From positions 62,001-126,000 of the forward strand of contig JBCAMK010000019.1 of the NCBI GenBank assembly GCA_038503065.1: DNA of 64,000 nt. The letters run 5' to 3'. Below are positions 21,867 to 33,167 of this stretch, piece by piece (position 1 is the first letter of the stretch; every line of letters starts with the position of its first letter). Below the pieces are notes generated by a model, which did not search any database, was not told the DNA's origin, and saw only the letters and a program-made list of their open reading frames with translations. A program made the translations under genes and the position numbers. The stretch is from Paragyromitra xinjiangensis (lineage: Eukaryota > Ascomycota > Pezizomycetes > Pezizales > Discinaceae).

Positions 21867-24800
21867 AAGGATAATATGATTCGATTAGTTCTTAAGTTCT
21901 AGTTAGGGCGGGTAGTTACACCAGATACAATCAAATGTCGCAAGATAGAAATGAAGTACAATCGCCCGATAAGAATACGGAATCGGAGCGAGTCTGTGTT
22001 CTTATGTGATAGATACTATGACAGAAAGTATGTCTGGTGCATATGAAATAAGCCCTTCCTAGCCCAACGTTCGCACACTATTATACAGCGAATATTCCTA
22101 TAACCCAAACCCCCGCACGCGGCATAGCGATTGTATTGTTGTGAATTTCGCAAGTATTAGTAGGATAGAATCAACACTCCTCGAAAGATTTAAGACTGTA
22201 TCATCCCAACTTACAGCCTCATTTGAGGCCCTCAGTACATAGATTTCGCGTGTAATTGAGTATTTACATGAGTTTTATAAGCGCAACTATTCACCAAAAG
22301 TTTAGTACTGCATGTATTATGCAAGGTCGTCCAATAACAAAGCCGCGAGTTCTATCTTCAGTCCACTTTTGCAGTTTAATTAACCTTATATGTATATAAC
22401 TACATATCTATGCTCTACAGCCCGTGGCAATGCATCAAATGATGCCTTGGCCATACAAAAAAAGTTGGTAAAAGCATAAAATGATACATTACCAGGGGGT
22501 TTTTGATGGTAAAGCACCTGTTGATTCATTTAATGATGCCTTTGCCTGATGCCTTTACCGCGTACACATTTACTTATGCTTTTGCCTGATGCTTTTCCCA
22601 TATACACTTTTCTGTGATACCTTTCCTAACAACTTTTAAGTTAAAAATATTCGGTTAGGATGCCCTGTATTGAATCCAAGCCATAGAAATCGATAGTGTA
22701 AGTGTTAACCGTCACTCCCAGTGTGGCTAGTAAAGGCTCACATGTGGGCTTAGCCCCTGGGAGGGTCATATTTTTAGATTAATTTTTATCAGATCTTAGG
22801 CTAATTCCTGTTATGGAAAAGTATCAAGACATCGTTTTGGGATGTATGGGCGACGATATTAGTGGATAAAGGCACAGGAAAGGCATTATGTTTCCCTAAC
22901 TACACATTAGCTGATGCCTTTGCTGACGCTTTTACCATACAAATATTTTCTAGAGAAATTATGCTTTCCCTTGATGCCTTAACCGATGCATTTCCTCGAA
23001 GTGCAGAGATGGAGAAGTTTCTTCCTAAACTTAAATTTTATGGTAATACTTCCGACTCCCTACGAGGCATGGAAATGCATCAGTAAATACATACTTCGGG
23101 AACATCATGCCGTTTTAACCCCTGCCCCACCCCAAAAGGTGTGAAATAATAAGGGAAAGGTTGACTAAAAGATTACTTCTCCCAGGAACCGAACTCATGC
23201 TTTCCAGCCAATCTAAGACTTTTAACTGCCTGGACTAGCTACAATTCTATACACATAACTAAAAAGGCCCTACTCAATCCAGTAAAAATATCAAATGATA
23301 TGGAAAGTCGTAAGGAAAAGTGTAGGGAAAGGTGTATCTGAGAAAGTCGTCGGTAAATGCAGCAGCGAAGTTGTAAGTGAGGGAAAGTCGTCCGCAAATT
23401 ATAAATGCATCATTTTGTGCCTTTGCGCCGTCATCTGTATGGACATGCAATGTGTATATTAATGCATTTCCACCCCTTATAGATCTAGAGACTACTCTCC
23501 AGAGCTCTTCAACATGAACCTCTTTCCCTTAGGGAACTCACTGAGCAAGACCCAATAACTCTAGTAAGCTTCGACGAAGATTCTACCAATGTTAGCAATC
23601 TTTGATATTTTTTTGCTTACAAGTGAGAAAGAGAGTAACACAACAAAATAAAGCCCATTTCCCGAAAATTCTGAACCGCTAGTTAATTTCAATTCTCCAT
23701 TCGTGGCTCCAGATACATATAATTCAAATTTCAAACTTTAGGCTTTATCTGATGAGATCGGCAACTGCGCATGCCCTTTCTAGCGCTAAGACTCGTACTC
23801 ATGTATTTCTAACAGAACAAAAACAGATACGTATATATATACCATTGCTCCTAAATCTCTGAAAGTCTATCATATTAGCTACAGTGGCTCCTTATCACTT
23901 AATATGAGCCTATCTCTCCTTACCTAGGATTTTTTCCATATACCCAAAACGCACCGTCAAGTTATCTAGTTTCTGTATTTTGCCGTAAGGGTTTCTTTCT
24001 CAACAAACCAACACCTTAAGACAACCAGCGAGGCAGTAATATATAACGTGTGCATCACTACAGCTTCATCATAGGGGTCTCCTGGATAAAGACGACGCCG
24101 CTTTCATCATCTGCCACATAGTCCTCCACTTGACCGCCAGCGCCGGCGCGAAAGGAGCGGATAACATAGTCGCATTGATAGTAGCTTACGGATCATATGT
24201 GGACAACTTATTCCGGTCCGAGTGAACCATCGTAGGAGTTCAAGGACGACGTATCTAGGGACCTCCGGAAAAGAAACAAGCAACCGGAAAGCTCATAGAA
24301 ACCAACAATTTTATTTCTATTTTCCCATCCCCAGGAATCCCCAAACGCCAAAGCCCAACGATCACAATCAGTACTACAGTGAAAGAACCGCTGGAGCTAG
24401 TGATCCAGAATTTAGGCTAGATAGAACAGCTCATATGGGCTCTCTTCGATTGGTCCTGATTGATGTCACCCCCTTTCTTAGACTCGGTATTGGTGACCGT
24501 TCTCCCTAGCATAGAATCACCTCTAAGGTTTCTCATACCACAAAATTACCTCAGTATCGACCCCGCACTGGTTCTTAGCGGTCCGGTTAAAGAAATTCCT
24601 TTGGTCCTGAGAAGCTCCAGTTTTCTTCCTAAATTACAAAGTTCATCTTAGGTTCCAATAAAGTGATTTGGCCTCGATCACGGTGGCCTAAAAATGGGGG
24701 CATACTCGGCACGTAGCTATAGATTGGCCAGTTTTGCGGATTGAGAGTTCAAGTCTGCATCTAAAAACAATTTATAGATAGCTAATGACACCTGGAATAC

Positions 24801-26251
24801 AGGCAAGGAGAGAGTATAAAACCTTCAAACCTTCACCCCAATCCAGACGATACGCCAAGCAAGCAAGCAAGCTTTTTCTCACTAAAAACAAAGATGAGAT
24901 AGCCACTAGTGACATGAAAGGTTAGATATCACGAGCACAGTGCTGAGGAATCAGCCCAATCGAAAGACCCGGAGAAAGACTCCCAAAGCAACGAACTCAG
25001 ACACAATTAAAAAAATTTCTTCCTAGAGATAGTACCTAGCTAGGCCGAATCACAAGCTGGTCCTATTTTTAAGGACAAGGAAGAAGTGCGAAGGAATTCC
25101 GTTCCTTTGGGCCGGCTGGAAAAGAATCACCTGGGCCGTACTGTACCGGCTATTTAGAGAGTGAGTTTTGATTTCTAAAACCGAATGGCTGTGTAGCTCG
25201 AACTGAGTGACTTCGTCGAGCGCAACCTATCTTCAGGCTTATCCTCTATTTCTCCTTTAATTTCGTGATTGACACGGCAGTTCCGTGACTGTCCACTGGT
25301 TTGACGTATAGTTCCTGCCTGCAAGAATATGTGTGCCAACGGGGAGTAAGTGCAAGCTGTTCCAGAAAGCTCTCAGGATTACTGAATGAGAGCACTGACA
25401 CAGCCCGCCAGCCAACTCACGGCTCCAAACGACCAGGATCAAGTTTACCCTTGAGACGAACCATCGCCTATCACTCGGTCGCGAACCCCAACCCTGAGAC
25501 AATCTCGGCAGAGTTCTTGGAATTCCCCATCCCCAGAACCGTCCTATATCCCCAAAGTAGACCCAAATAATCCTGTGCGACTCCTGTCACCCCTGATCCG
25601 GAACGCGGAGAGGGGATTAAGGTTATGGAACTGGGCACTGCCGGTCTAGATTGGACAGGGATGCATTTAATTATCCGCCGCAAAGCTGAGGGGTAGCGAG
25701 AGAGAACCTGGCTCTTCAACGTGGAAAACGGGTGCCTGGATGTCTGAAGCGAGGACTGGGGCAAAGTGCAGATCTCGCAACGGGCATCAACCCCGCCTAA
25801 TTATGATATATTGCAATGATAAATCTCCCCAGCTGCTAATAAACATAGCATTCACAACGGCACACCTGCATCGACTTTAGGCAATAAAGACTACGTTCCC
25901 AATTGGATCCTCAGATGCGTTAGCCTGAATGGATCCGTCCGAGAAGAGCGTCCTCGGTGGAGTGGAGATTCCGCATCTCATCTCTCCAGAGTAATATATC
26001 GTACCTTAACGTCGCGGAAAATTTAGGTGGGCATGCCGACTCCGTTTGTCCGTAAGCGGATTCTCGCACCGGACACCCACGCGAATGACTCTAGCGAGCT
26101 CTTGGGAGTGTAACGTCTATCCCCACGGGGCATTCCGAATATCAATATTTCCAATCGATGGGATCACGGCGTGCTCTATAAAGAGGTGGAATTGCCCATT
26201 GGGAAGAGAGTTATCCAGACCATCAAGGCACCAGAAGATCCCACGCAAACG
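21867..26251. other. Gene-free, repeat-bearing stretch
   Basis: Between 22430 and 23420 many copies of a short degenerate motif (TGATGCCTTTGCC and its complement-like AGGGAAAGTCGT) occur. Small frames at 24222-24651 and 25257-25764 lack domains. A minus-strand open run at 24205-24058 ending QETPMMKL could be a terminal exon but has no partner. Confidence 0.4.
22430..23420. repeat. Degenerate short-motif repeat region
   Basis: Repeats of the type GATGCCTTTGCC/GATGCTTTTCCC appear at about 22440-22620 and 22910-22990. Complement-orientation motifs (GGAAAAGTGTA, GGAAAGGTGTA, GGGAAAGTCGT) appear at about 23300-23400. The layout suggests an old foldback or expanded minisatellite. A 22862-23086 frame is inside it and is probably repeat-derived. 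Confidence 0.4.
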
Positions 26252-27582
26252 ATGCTTTTCTCCATCTCCAGTGTTCTCTTGGCTGTGGCCAGCTTGGCCT
26301 CCACCGCTGCTGCTGCTTCATTGCAGCAGGTCACCAACTACGGCTCCCCCGCGGGTAGTGCTCAGATGTTTATCTACGTATGTTTATACCAAGGCTCAAT
26401 TGTGCTACCTGTCTGATTCCTCACTAAACTCTTCTCTGATAGGTTCCTGACAATGTTAAACCCAACCCGGCAATCGTCGTTGGGATACATTGGTGTTCAG
26501 GAAACGCACAAGCCTTCTACACGGGCACAGGCTGGAAAACCCAAGCAGACACTTACGGCTTCATCATCATGTTTGTACTCCGAAAGCCTTCGATAGCCTA
26601 AAACCCAACTAACTGTCATCACCTAGTTACCCATCCACCGTCAACTCTGACGGTTGCTGGGACGTACACTCCACTGCCTCCCTAACCCACAACGGCGGCA
26701 GCGATTCCCTCGCAATCCGCACCATGGTCTCCTACACAATCCAGAGATACTCCGCCGATGCCTCGCGCGTCTATGCCACTGGACACAGCTCCGGTGGAAT
26801 GATGACCAGCGTCTTGCTCGGCACCTACCCAGACGTATTCAAAGCCGGCTCTGCATTCGCCGGAGTTCCGTTCGCCTGTTTCGCTGGCACTAGCTCCTGG
26901 AGTTCCGCCTGTGCTCAAGGCCAGATCACGAGAACCCCAGCGCAGTGGGGTGATTTGGTCAGAACTGCGTATCCGGGTTACACCGGTACTAGACCGAGAG
27001 TGCAGATATGGCATGGAACGGAGGATGATACGCTGAGCTTCCACAACTTTGACGAGGAGATTAAACAGTGGACGAATGTGTTCGGTCTTAGCCAGACACC
27101 GACAACCACGGAGAATAACCCGTTCGGGTACTCTGGGTGGGTGAGGACTAAGTATGGAACCCAGTTTGAGGCTATCAGGGAACAGGGACAACCCCACAAC
27201 CTCCTAGTTTTGGCAGATCAAGGTATGGGTTTCATGTCCTATGTTGTATACGGTGGTTTGGTTAACATAATACAGCGGCTATCTTCTTTGGTATTCCTTC
27301 GTATACGCCTGGTTCCGGGCAAGGCACTACTAGTGTTGTTTCGCCTACTTCAATTATAAGCGGACCTTCATCTACCGTTATAACCTCCCCGACTACGGCC
27401 CCAACTGGTGGATCAACTGGGCCCGGAGTTCCCAAGGTAGGCGAAAACCCCCTGTTTTAACGAGGGTAAAAGCTAACTTCAACCAGTGGGGACAATGTGG
27501 TGGGATTACTTATACTGGGCCGACCAATTGTATTGGAAGCACATGCACACCCTCCAATCCGTACTATAGCCAGTGTCTATAA
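26252..27582 (+). CDS. Secreted CE1 esterase (acetyl xylan / feruloyl type) with C-terminal CBM1
   Basis: Five exons (26252-26377, 26443-26570, 26627-27222, 27276-27436, 27487-27582) give 368 residues. A signal peptide covers about residues 1-21 ([18 protein letters not shown]). The carbohydrate esterase family 1 domain follows, with [13 protein letters not shown] near the oxyanion region, the nucleophile motif GHSSGG (Ser about 138) and WHGTEDDTL carrying the likely acidic residue. A Ser/Thr/Pro/Gly linker (about 300-336) leads to a fungal cellulose-binding module CBM1 at 337-368 (WGQCGG...YYSQCL), encoded by its own exon. Enzymes of this type release acetyl or feruloyl groups from xylan outside the cell. 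Deacetylase versus feruloyl specificity cannot be told from the sequence. The frame is intact. Confidence 0.92.
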
Positions 27583-28048
27583 AGTTAAACTCAGAGAGTG
27601 GATGGGGTTAGGCAAATAGTCGAGTAAAATCAATGTATATTTAGTGACAAATATCCTTGCTTGTGCGCCTGGAGTTCGGAACCTATTGTAGTTGATATAT
27701 GTGGTTAGTAGTACGGCTATATGACTAACCGGGATCATTGACGTATATCGCGACCAGTTGTTAATCGAAAGTGCATGATCATATTACAGCACTCGGACAG
27801 AAACCCTAACCCATGAGTGAGTCCGCCGATTAGTAGTAGTAGTAGTAGTATATGAGCCCGCTGATTATTCCATTAAGGAAATTCAACCACCTGGGTTATG
27901 CCATCTCAAAGCTGGAATAAAATAGATTGATACCAATTACATCCTGAACCGTAGAACCAAAACTACAATCTAAACTCTTTCATCCAGCTCTCACAGATTC
28001 ATCCCCAAGACGTAACCCCAACCAGCCACAAACAAGATAACATCCACC
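27583..28048. other. Intergenic between convergent genes
   Basis: Contains a TAG trinucleotide microsatellite (27831-27850) and no gene. Confidence 0.5.
27831..27850. repeat. (TAG)n microsatellite
   Basis: About seven tandem TAG units. Confidence 0.9.
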
Positions 28049-28618
28049 TCAAGAATGATAAACAACCAACCTCGCACTCCCAAGCAACAACTCAAACAAC
28101 CCCCCAACCTTATCCTTCCACCGACACTCCTCCACCACAACCAACATCAACTCCACCGCATTATCACAATACAAACAAAACTTCCGATCCCCACAGACCC
28201 CCAAACTCGCAGAATCCTTATCCGTCATCCGAGTACACTTACTCCCGGAGAACGTTGTCTGACAGCATAACTGACCTGGGTTTTCATCTGCGAGTAAGTT
28301 CAGTCTCGCGATGGCCCGGAGGACGTCGTAGGTGAGGGGGCTGCCGTCGGTGGTTTCGCATTTAACGCCGTATTTGACTTCGCGGGCGAATAGAGTGGGG
28401 GTGGTACCGTTGGTGGTGGAGTTGGGGAGGTCGAGGAAGTATTCGAATGTGTAGAGGGATCCATCGGGGAGTTGGGCGATGCGGGTGACGTTAAGTTTGG
28501 CGACTTCGGCTTCGAAGTCGGGGTCGATGTGTATAAGTGACTTGGTGGCGTTGTGGGTTGTGTTGGCTGCGAGGGACGCACCAAGGAGGAGGAGGAGGAT
28601 GAGGGAGAACGAGTGCAT
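28049..28618 (-). CDS. Small secreted cysteine-rich protein, effector-like (copy 1)
   Basis: Single exon, minus strand, 189 residues. A signal peptide is clear (MHSFSLILLLLLGASLAA), followed by several N-glycosylation sequons (NTT, NAT, NVT, NST, NGT). The C-terminal half has ordered cysteines: KCETTDGSP, a CC pair, SKCTRM, GVCGD, FCLYC and ECRW, then VGG and a VVYHS end. The same framework recurs in the protein at 31655-32092, so the two are paralogues. This resembles uncharacterised secreted proteins common in ascomycetes; I know no enzymatic activity for them. A role at the host or substrate surface is inferred. A TATA box (28754-28748, TATAAAA on the minus strand) lies about 130 nt upstream. 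Confidence 0.8.
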   Translation of the reverse strand: MHSFSLILLLLLGASLAANTTHNATKSLIHIDPDFEAEVAKLNVTRIAQLPDGSLYTFEYFLDLPNSTTNGTTPTLFAREVKYGVKCETTDGSPLTYDVLRAIARLNLLADENPGQLCCQTTFSGSKCTRMTDKDSASLGVCGDRKFCLYCDNAVELMLVVVEECRWKDKVGGLFELLLGSARLVVYHS

Positions 28619-28747
28619 TATAAATTCTAAGTGAATGTGATGGAGTTGGTTTTAAGGACAGTGATGGGCTGTGGAACGTGTATTGAGTGGAATGATTGTG
28701 GGTGGTTTGCGTGAGAGTAATTCGTAGGGAAAGAAACAAGAGGCAAA

Positions 28748-28754
28748 TTTTATA
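28748..28754 (-). promoter_or_regulatory. TATA box of secreted protein copy 1
   Basis: TATAAAA on the minus strand, about 130 nt before the ATG at 28618. Confidence 0.45.
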
Positions 28755-28759
28755 CTCCA

Positions 28760-29527
28760 GAAAAAAACAACTCTACAGCCGCCTTTCACCCCGTAGGATA
28801 TCATCCCAGAAAGGATTGAAACATAGAAAAGACTACATGCATGTAATGGGTAATACTCTAGGATAGCTTTTACGAAGAGACAGATCACAGCATGTAACAT
28901 GAAAGGTATTCCCTTAGAGATGTCAAAGACTCCTATAATTCTTTCTACTTAGTTCTTAGAAACAGCTTCCATCTTTTAGAGTTAGGATAGCAGGTTATAT
29001 CTTAAATGACTCGTTAGAGTAGACTCTTTCCATCTGTCAAGGTAATTATAAGGATTCTAACAAAATCAAATCATTATTCCCCTTGTCAAAGGGGTATGAA
29101 GGAGTGCATACTCAATACTAACAGAGCATCCCCATCTAATCTTAACTTTCCCCAGTTCTCCAGACTTCGACGTGTTCTAGCTATAGGACTGTTATTTCTA
29201 CAAGCTATAACAAACTACCCGACTCGACAAGATAATCGTCAATCCTTACTCCTTGTTATAATAATAAAAACTTAATACTCCACAGTAACACAGCAAACGA
29301 GTGCTCTGCGGTGATCCAACACCGCCAAGACCACCAAAGCTTGACTCCGCATACAGAAGAACCCCGTCCCGTCTTCACGAACATGCGTCTGCCCAAACTC
29401 GGACGGCCCCTCCCGAATACCCGAAAACCCCGCAGCGGGAACTATCTGCAGCCTTATTCTCTTCCCGACATGCATTAAAAGCCGTCTCCCCCAGGGATCT
29501 GGACACAGGACGTATTCACCCTTAACC
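28760..29527. other. Divergent intergenic region
   Basis: Upstream region shared by the secreted-protein gene (minus) and the amidohydrolase gene (plus). No additional gene is seen; frames overlapping 29272-29664 on the minus strand are shadows. Confidence 0.4.
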
Positions 29528-30684
29528 ATGGACAAGAAACAACCCCCCATCATCGACTCCCACATCCACCTCTTCAACGACTCCCATCTCCCCCATCTTG
29601 CTTGGGCAACCCCCCAACACCCCCTCTTCACCTGCCACTCCATCCCAGAATATCTATCCTCCATCCCCCCTGAACAGCGTACCTCCTTTAAAGGCTTCGT
29701 CTTCGTCGAGACCGACCACCGTCACACCATCCCCACCCCTGAGGCTATCCGAAACAACGACGTGGAAGCACTAACAGACAGCTGGAAATGGACACTAGCA
29801 GAATTCGAGTTCGGCTACGAGCTCTCGCTGCAGAGCGAGCTGGTAAGAGGGGTTGTTCCCTGGGCACCGATGAACCTGGGTGCGTTGGCGATGGAACGGT
29901 ATTTACCGTTGTTACTTGGAAACGATGAACACACGGATGGGAGGAGGAAGCTGTTGAAGGGGTTTAGATACCTTGTCCAAGACAAACCAAGCGGGACGAT
30001 CAACACCCCTGACTTTATCGCTGCGATGGAGTGGGCATGGAGGAAGGGGTTTGTGGTTGAGGTTGGGGTGGATATTAGAAGTGGGGGGATATGGCAGTTG
30101 GAAGAAGCTGTAGAGGCGATTAAACAGATTGTCACCAAGGAGGATATACCATCAGAAACTGGTGCTTTCGTTATTAGTATGTCCCCTCTCTCACCTCTCT
30201 ACCTGAGTCTAACCCCCCAGACCACCTCGGTAAACCAAACCTCCACATCACCCCCGCGGAAATCTTCATAACCACGAACGAAACCTTCGATCGATGGTCC
30301 ACCCTCCTGACCCGTCTCGCCGCCACCCACCCTTCCATAGCAATCAAGCTCTCAGGCGTATTCTCTGAGCTCCCGCACGATCCCAAACACTACACCGCGC
30401 CCTCGGCGGAGTACTTCATCCTCGACCAGGTGCAGCCGTGGGCGGAACGGGCGCTGAAGGTGTTTGGGCCGTGGAGAGTGCTGTGGGCGACGGATTGGCC
30501 GGTTTGTAAGTTGGGGTTTGAGAAGATGTTTCCGGAGCTGGAACCGGTTGGGGCGTGGGAGTGTTGGAGACGGTTGACGGTTGGGTTGTTGGAGAAGATG
30601 AAGGTTGGGGAGGGGAGTGAGGAGGAGAGTGCGATTTGGGGGGGGAATGCGGTTAGGGTTTATAGACTAGATGTGGAGTTGTAG
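29528..30684 (+). CDS. Amidohydrolase-2 family lactonase-like enzyme (COG3618 type)
   Basis: Exons 29528-30176 and 30221-30684 with a 44-nt GTATGT...CCCAG intron give 370 residues, the usual size. Metal-site motifs of the TIM-barrel amidohydrolase superfamily are present: DSHIHLF (residues 10-16), NHLGKP (217-222, created by the splice) and TDWPV (about 307-311). Proteins with this set are close to L-fuconolactonases and 2-pyrone-4,6-dicarboxylate lactonase, so hydrolysis of a sugar or aromatic-ring lactone is the best guess. No signal peptide is present, so it is probably cytosolic. It lies between two secreted-protein paralogues and next to a xylan-type esterase, which would suit use of plant-polymer breakdown products. 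That link is inference. Confidence 0.85.
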
Positions 30685-31654
30685 GATGGAGTTTGGATAG
30701 AAAGTCTTAGATTAGAGATTGGATTAAGTGGTTATCAAGACAAGTGTTTTGCCATAGTATTGGAGATGTTTAAGATCTTGGGTGCTGTCTAGTGAAGTGC
30801 ATTATGGGTGACTGCCATGTCTTATTCCCTCGTCAACCAATGAGCATGATATTTACTCTAGATTTACTGTCCTAATACAGTTGCATATATTAACATTCAC
30901 CACCTAAGAAACTCATAATTAGTTATTACCTATCTAAGTAACCATATGCGAGACCTATTCAACACCACATCACATCCCATCACTCGCAGCAGTGAAATAT
31001 TGGACGGAAACATCTTCGGAGAAACCCAAGAACAGAATAGCATAGCCCAGAGCACAAACGTATAGTTACCAGCACAAAGAATCCAACCCTACACCATTCC
31101 ACAGTTCTAAACAGACCCAACCCTACGCGTCCCAACAAAGATCATCTCCTGAAAGAAAAACACCGAGCCCCACGTCGCTAACTCTAAGACATCTGTCTCG
31201 GAGCACTGATCTTCATTCTCGTCTCAGCGGAGATGACATTCGGCCAACTAACCCAAACAGTACGTGGCTGATAACCCGACACTGCAGACAGAATAAACCG
31301 CAGGCCTCACGATTGAATCAACATGCTGTTACAGCACCACCAACCAGACGTTTTAAAAAACATCTAGTAAAAAATCGAGTACGAATCCATCTTGGCGATT
31401 GCGTTGCAATCGTACCGAGTTGAGTAACGACCACACGGGGGTCTAACCGGAACGAGCAAAACACCCGTTGCGCGACCGGGGGATTGGTCCGTTTTCAGAG
31501 ACGCGTAGACTTTCGGCGTCATGGGTGCTCACTCGGGGGTGATTCAGATATTTCGATGGTGGCTGAGATTGAGCTTAAGGAGGTTGTTCGGATGATAAAT
31601 AGCTTCGAGGGTCGTCTCGTTTCGATTGACATTCTAGTCGAAATACCAGTCACA
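30685..31654. other. Intergenic, no gene seen
   Basis: Likely promoter region of the 31655 gene. In-frame sequence upstream of 31655 stays open to 31484, but the signal peptide begins only at the ATG at 31655, so the longer reading is not used. Confidence 0.45.
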
Positions 31655-32092
31655 ATGAATACCTTCACCTTCATTATATCGCTCCTCCTTCTCGCTCTCC
31701 AGGCTACCTCTATCCCTACAGGGAAACACATCGTCTCCTCCTCCGACAACCCTCAATTCCGGGGTAGCTACATCTGCGAGACTACCCCCGGCAGCCCAAC
31801 CATACCCTCCATCAACGGCGCGATCCAGGTCCTTGACGACCTCGCAGTAGACAAGATGTGTAAACAGTACAACCAACACATCGGCGGATCGCACTGCACC
31901 AGACTATCAAGATCGAACGACGCGGATATCGGGATCTGTGGCGACCATCATGAGAGTCAGTGGGTGATGTGTTATATGGTTGCGCACGCGGCGAAGGTTA
32001 TCCGGGAGAACTGTGGGTGGAATGGATTGGCGGGTGGGGAGTTTTGGTTCGACGGCGTGCCGAAGTGTAGTATTATCGTTTACCATTCGTGA
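31655..32092 (+). CDS. Small secreted cysteine-rich protein, effector-like (copy 2)
   Basis: Single exon, 145 residues, starting at MNTFTFIISLLLLALQATS, a clear signal peptide. Its framework matches copy 1 at 28049-28618 in order: ICETTPGSP, a cysteine about 30 residues on, SHCTRL, IGICGD, a C near VMCYMV, NCGWNG, AGGEF and the same terminal VYHS. This copy lacks the glycosylated N-terminal region of copy 1 and is 44 residues shorter. Secretion is well supported; function is unknown. The two copies sit about 3 kb apart with the amidohydrolase between them, indicating a local duplication or a small co-located group. Confidence 0.8.
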   Translation: MNTFTFIISLLLLALQATSIPTGKHIVSSSDNPQFRGSYICETTPGSPTIPSINGAIQVLDDLAVDKMCKQYNQHIGGSHCTRLSRSNDADIGICGDHHESQWVMCYMVAHAAKVIRENCGWNGLAGGEFWFDGVPKCSIIVYHS

Positions 32093-33167
32093 GGGTTCGT
32101 GGTTTTGTTTGGGATGCGGGCGTTTGGGCGTATTCGGGTTAGCGTGTTTTGGCTCCGGGGGTGGGTGGGACTGCATCGGTCGAGATGTTGGAGATGGTTA
32201 GGACCGGTGGGTTTCTTTCTGTTTCTGTCTTGTTTGTTTCGTGGTATTGACTGTGATAGGTCTTGAATCTACTTCGGCGTGGGGATTGAAGGTTGAAACA
32301 CTTCTTCGTCCTGCTTCGTACCCTGGACTGATGGGGGATTGGTGAAACAGGTCTGGATTGGGGTTTTATTTGTAGATCAAGAGGTTCTGTAGATGTAAAT
32401 AAATGAAAGAAATCAGACCTGTCACGTAGTTCCATCTACTAATGCACTCCGAACTAAGACATTGAACTACAATATGAGTTACAATATCCGTGGGAGTTCC
32501 TTGAAAATACCAAGATGTTTGTAGGTGAATAGGGAAACAGCAGATGTCCTGCCATTACTGGCTGTATGAAATATGAAAAGCTACAGTTAATAACTAATTT
32601 CTATACGAGACAGAACATGATAAGGTCCACGTCGTCACTTGGATATAGCTGGCTTGTCGCTATGGGATAACTACAGGGGGTCTGGTTCGTTGATATCTGA
32701 TTGAATTTTCCAATCAATTCTATACATATGTTTTTAATTGCCATGCCTAGGAGGATAGGATGAGCATGATAGGTGGATAGTAGAGAACCCGAGTTTGTAA
32801 AACTCATCGTAATCGGATGTGTGAATAGGTAGCAGACTCCTTCAAGATCCTGGGTGCGATAGCAAGGAGGTACAAACCAATATTAACCGCAGTTGTATTT
32901 CTTTATCAGTGAAATCACTCAGTTTCCTTGATCCTGATCTCATTGGAGCAATGGAACACAGCTTAAAATTGCATCAGTGCTTCCTCCAGGTCTTTAGGAA
33001 TGGTGGATAGAGGGAACCGCATCAATCACCACTCGACTCCAATATCGGATCGAGATATTCCGGATTAAAGAACTAAACCCTCTACCTTTTCCCTTAATTT
33101 AATAAGACCATACCCAATCACTCCCGCGATATCCCAAAAATCACATCCCACCCCTAACCCTGAAACT
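32093..33167. other. Intergenic, no gene seen
   Basis: Short frames only, no repeat or RNA gene recognised. Confidence 0.45.

Noticed and set aside
24058..24205. Minus-strand open run ending VVFIQETPMMKL
   Set aside because: Looks protein-like but no upstream exon or start could be joined with acceptable splice sites.
24655..24760. tRNA-like sequence with GTTCAAGTC loop
   Set aside because: Acceptor and anticodon stems do not pair; no tRNA gene could be folded.
29272..29664. 130-codon minus-strand frame over the amidohydrolase start
   Set aside because: Shadow of the plus-strand gene.
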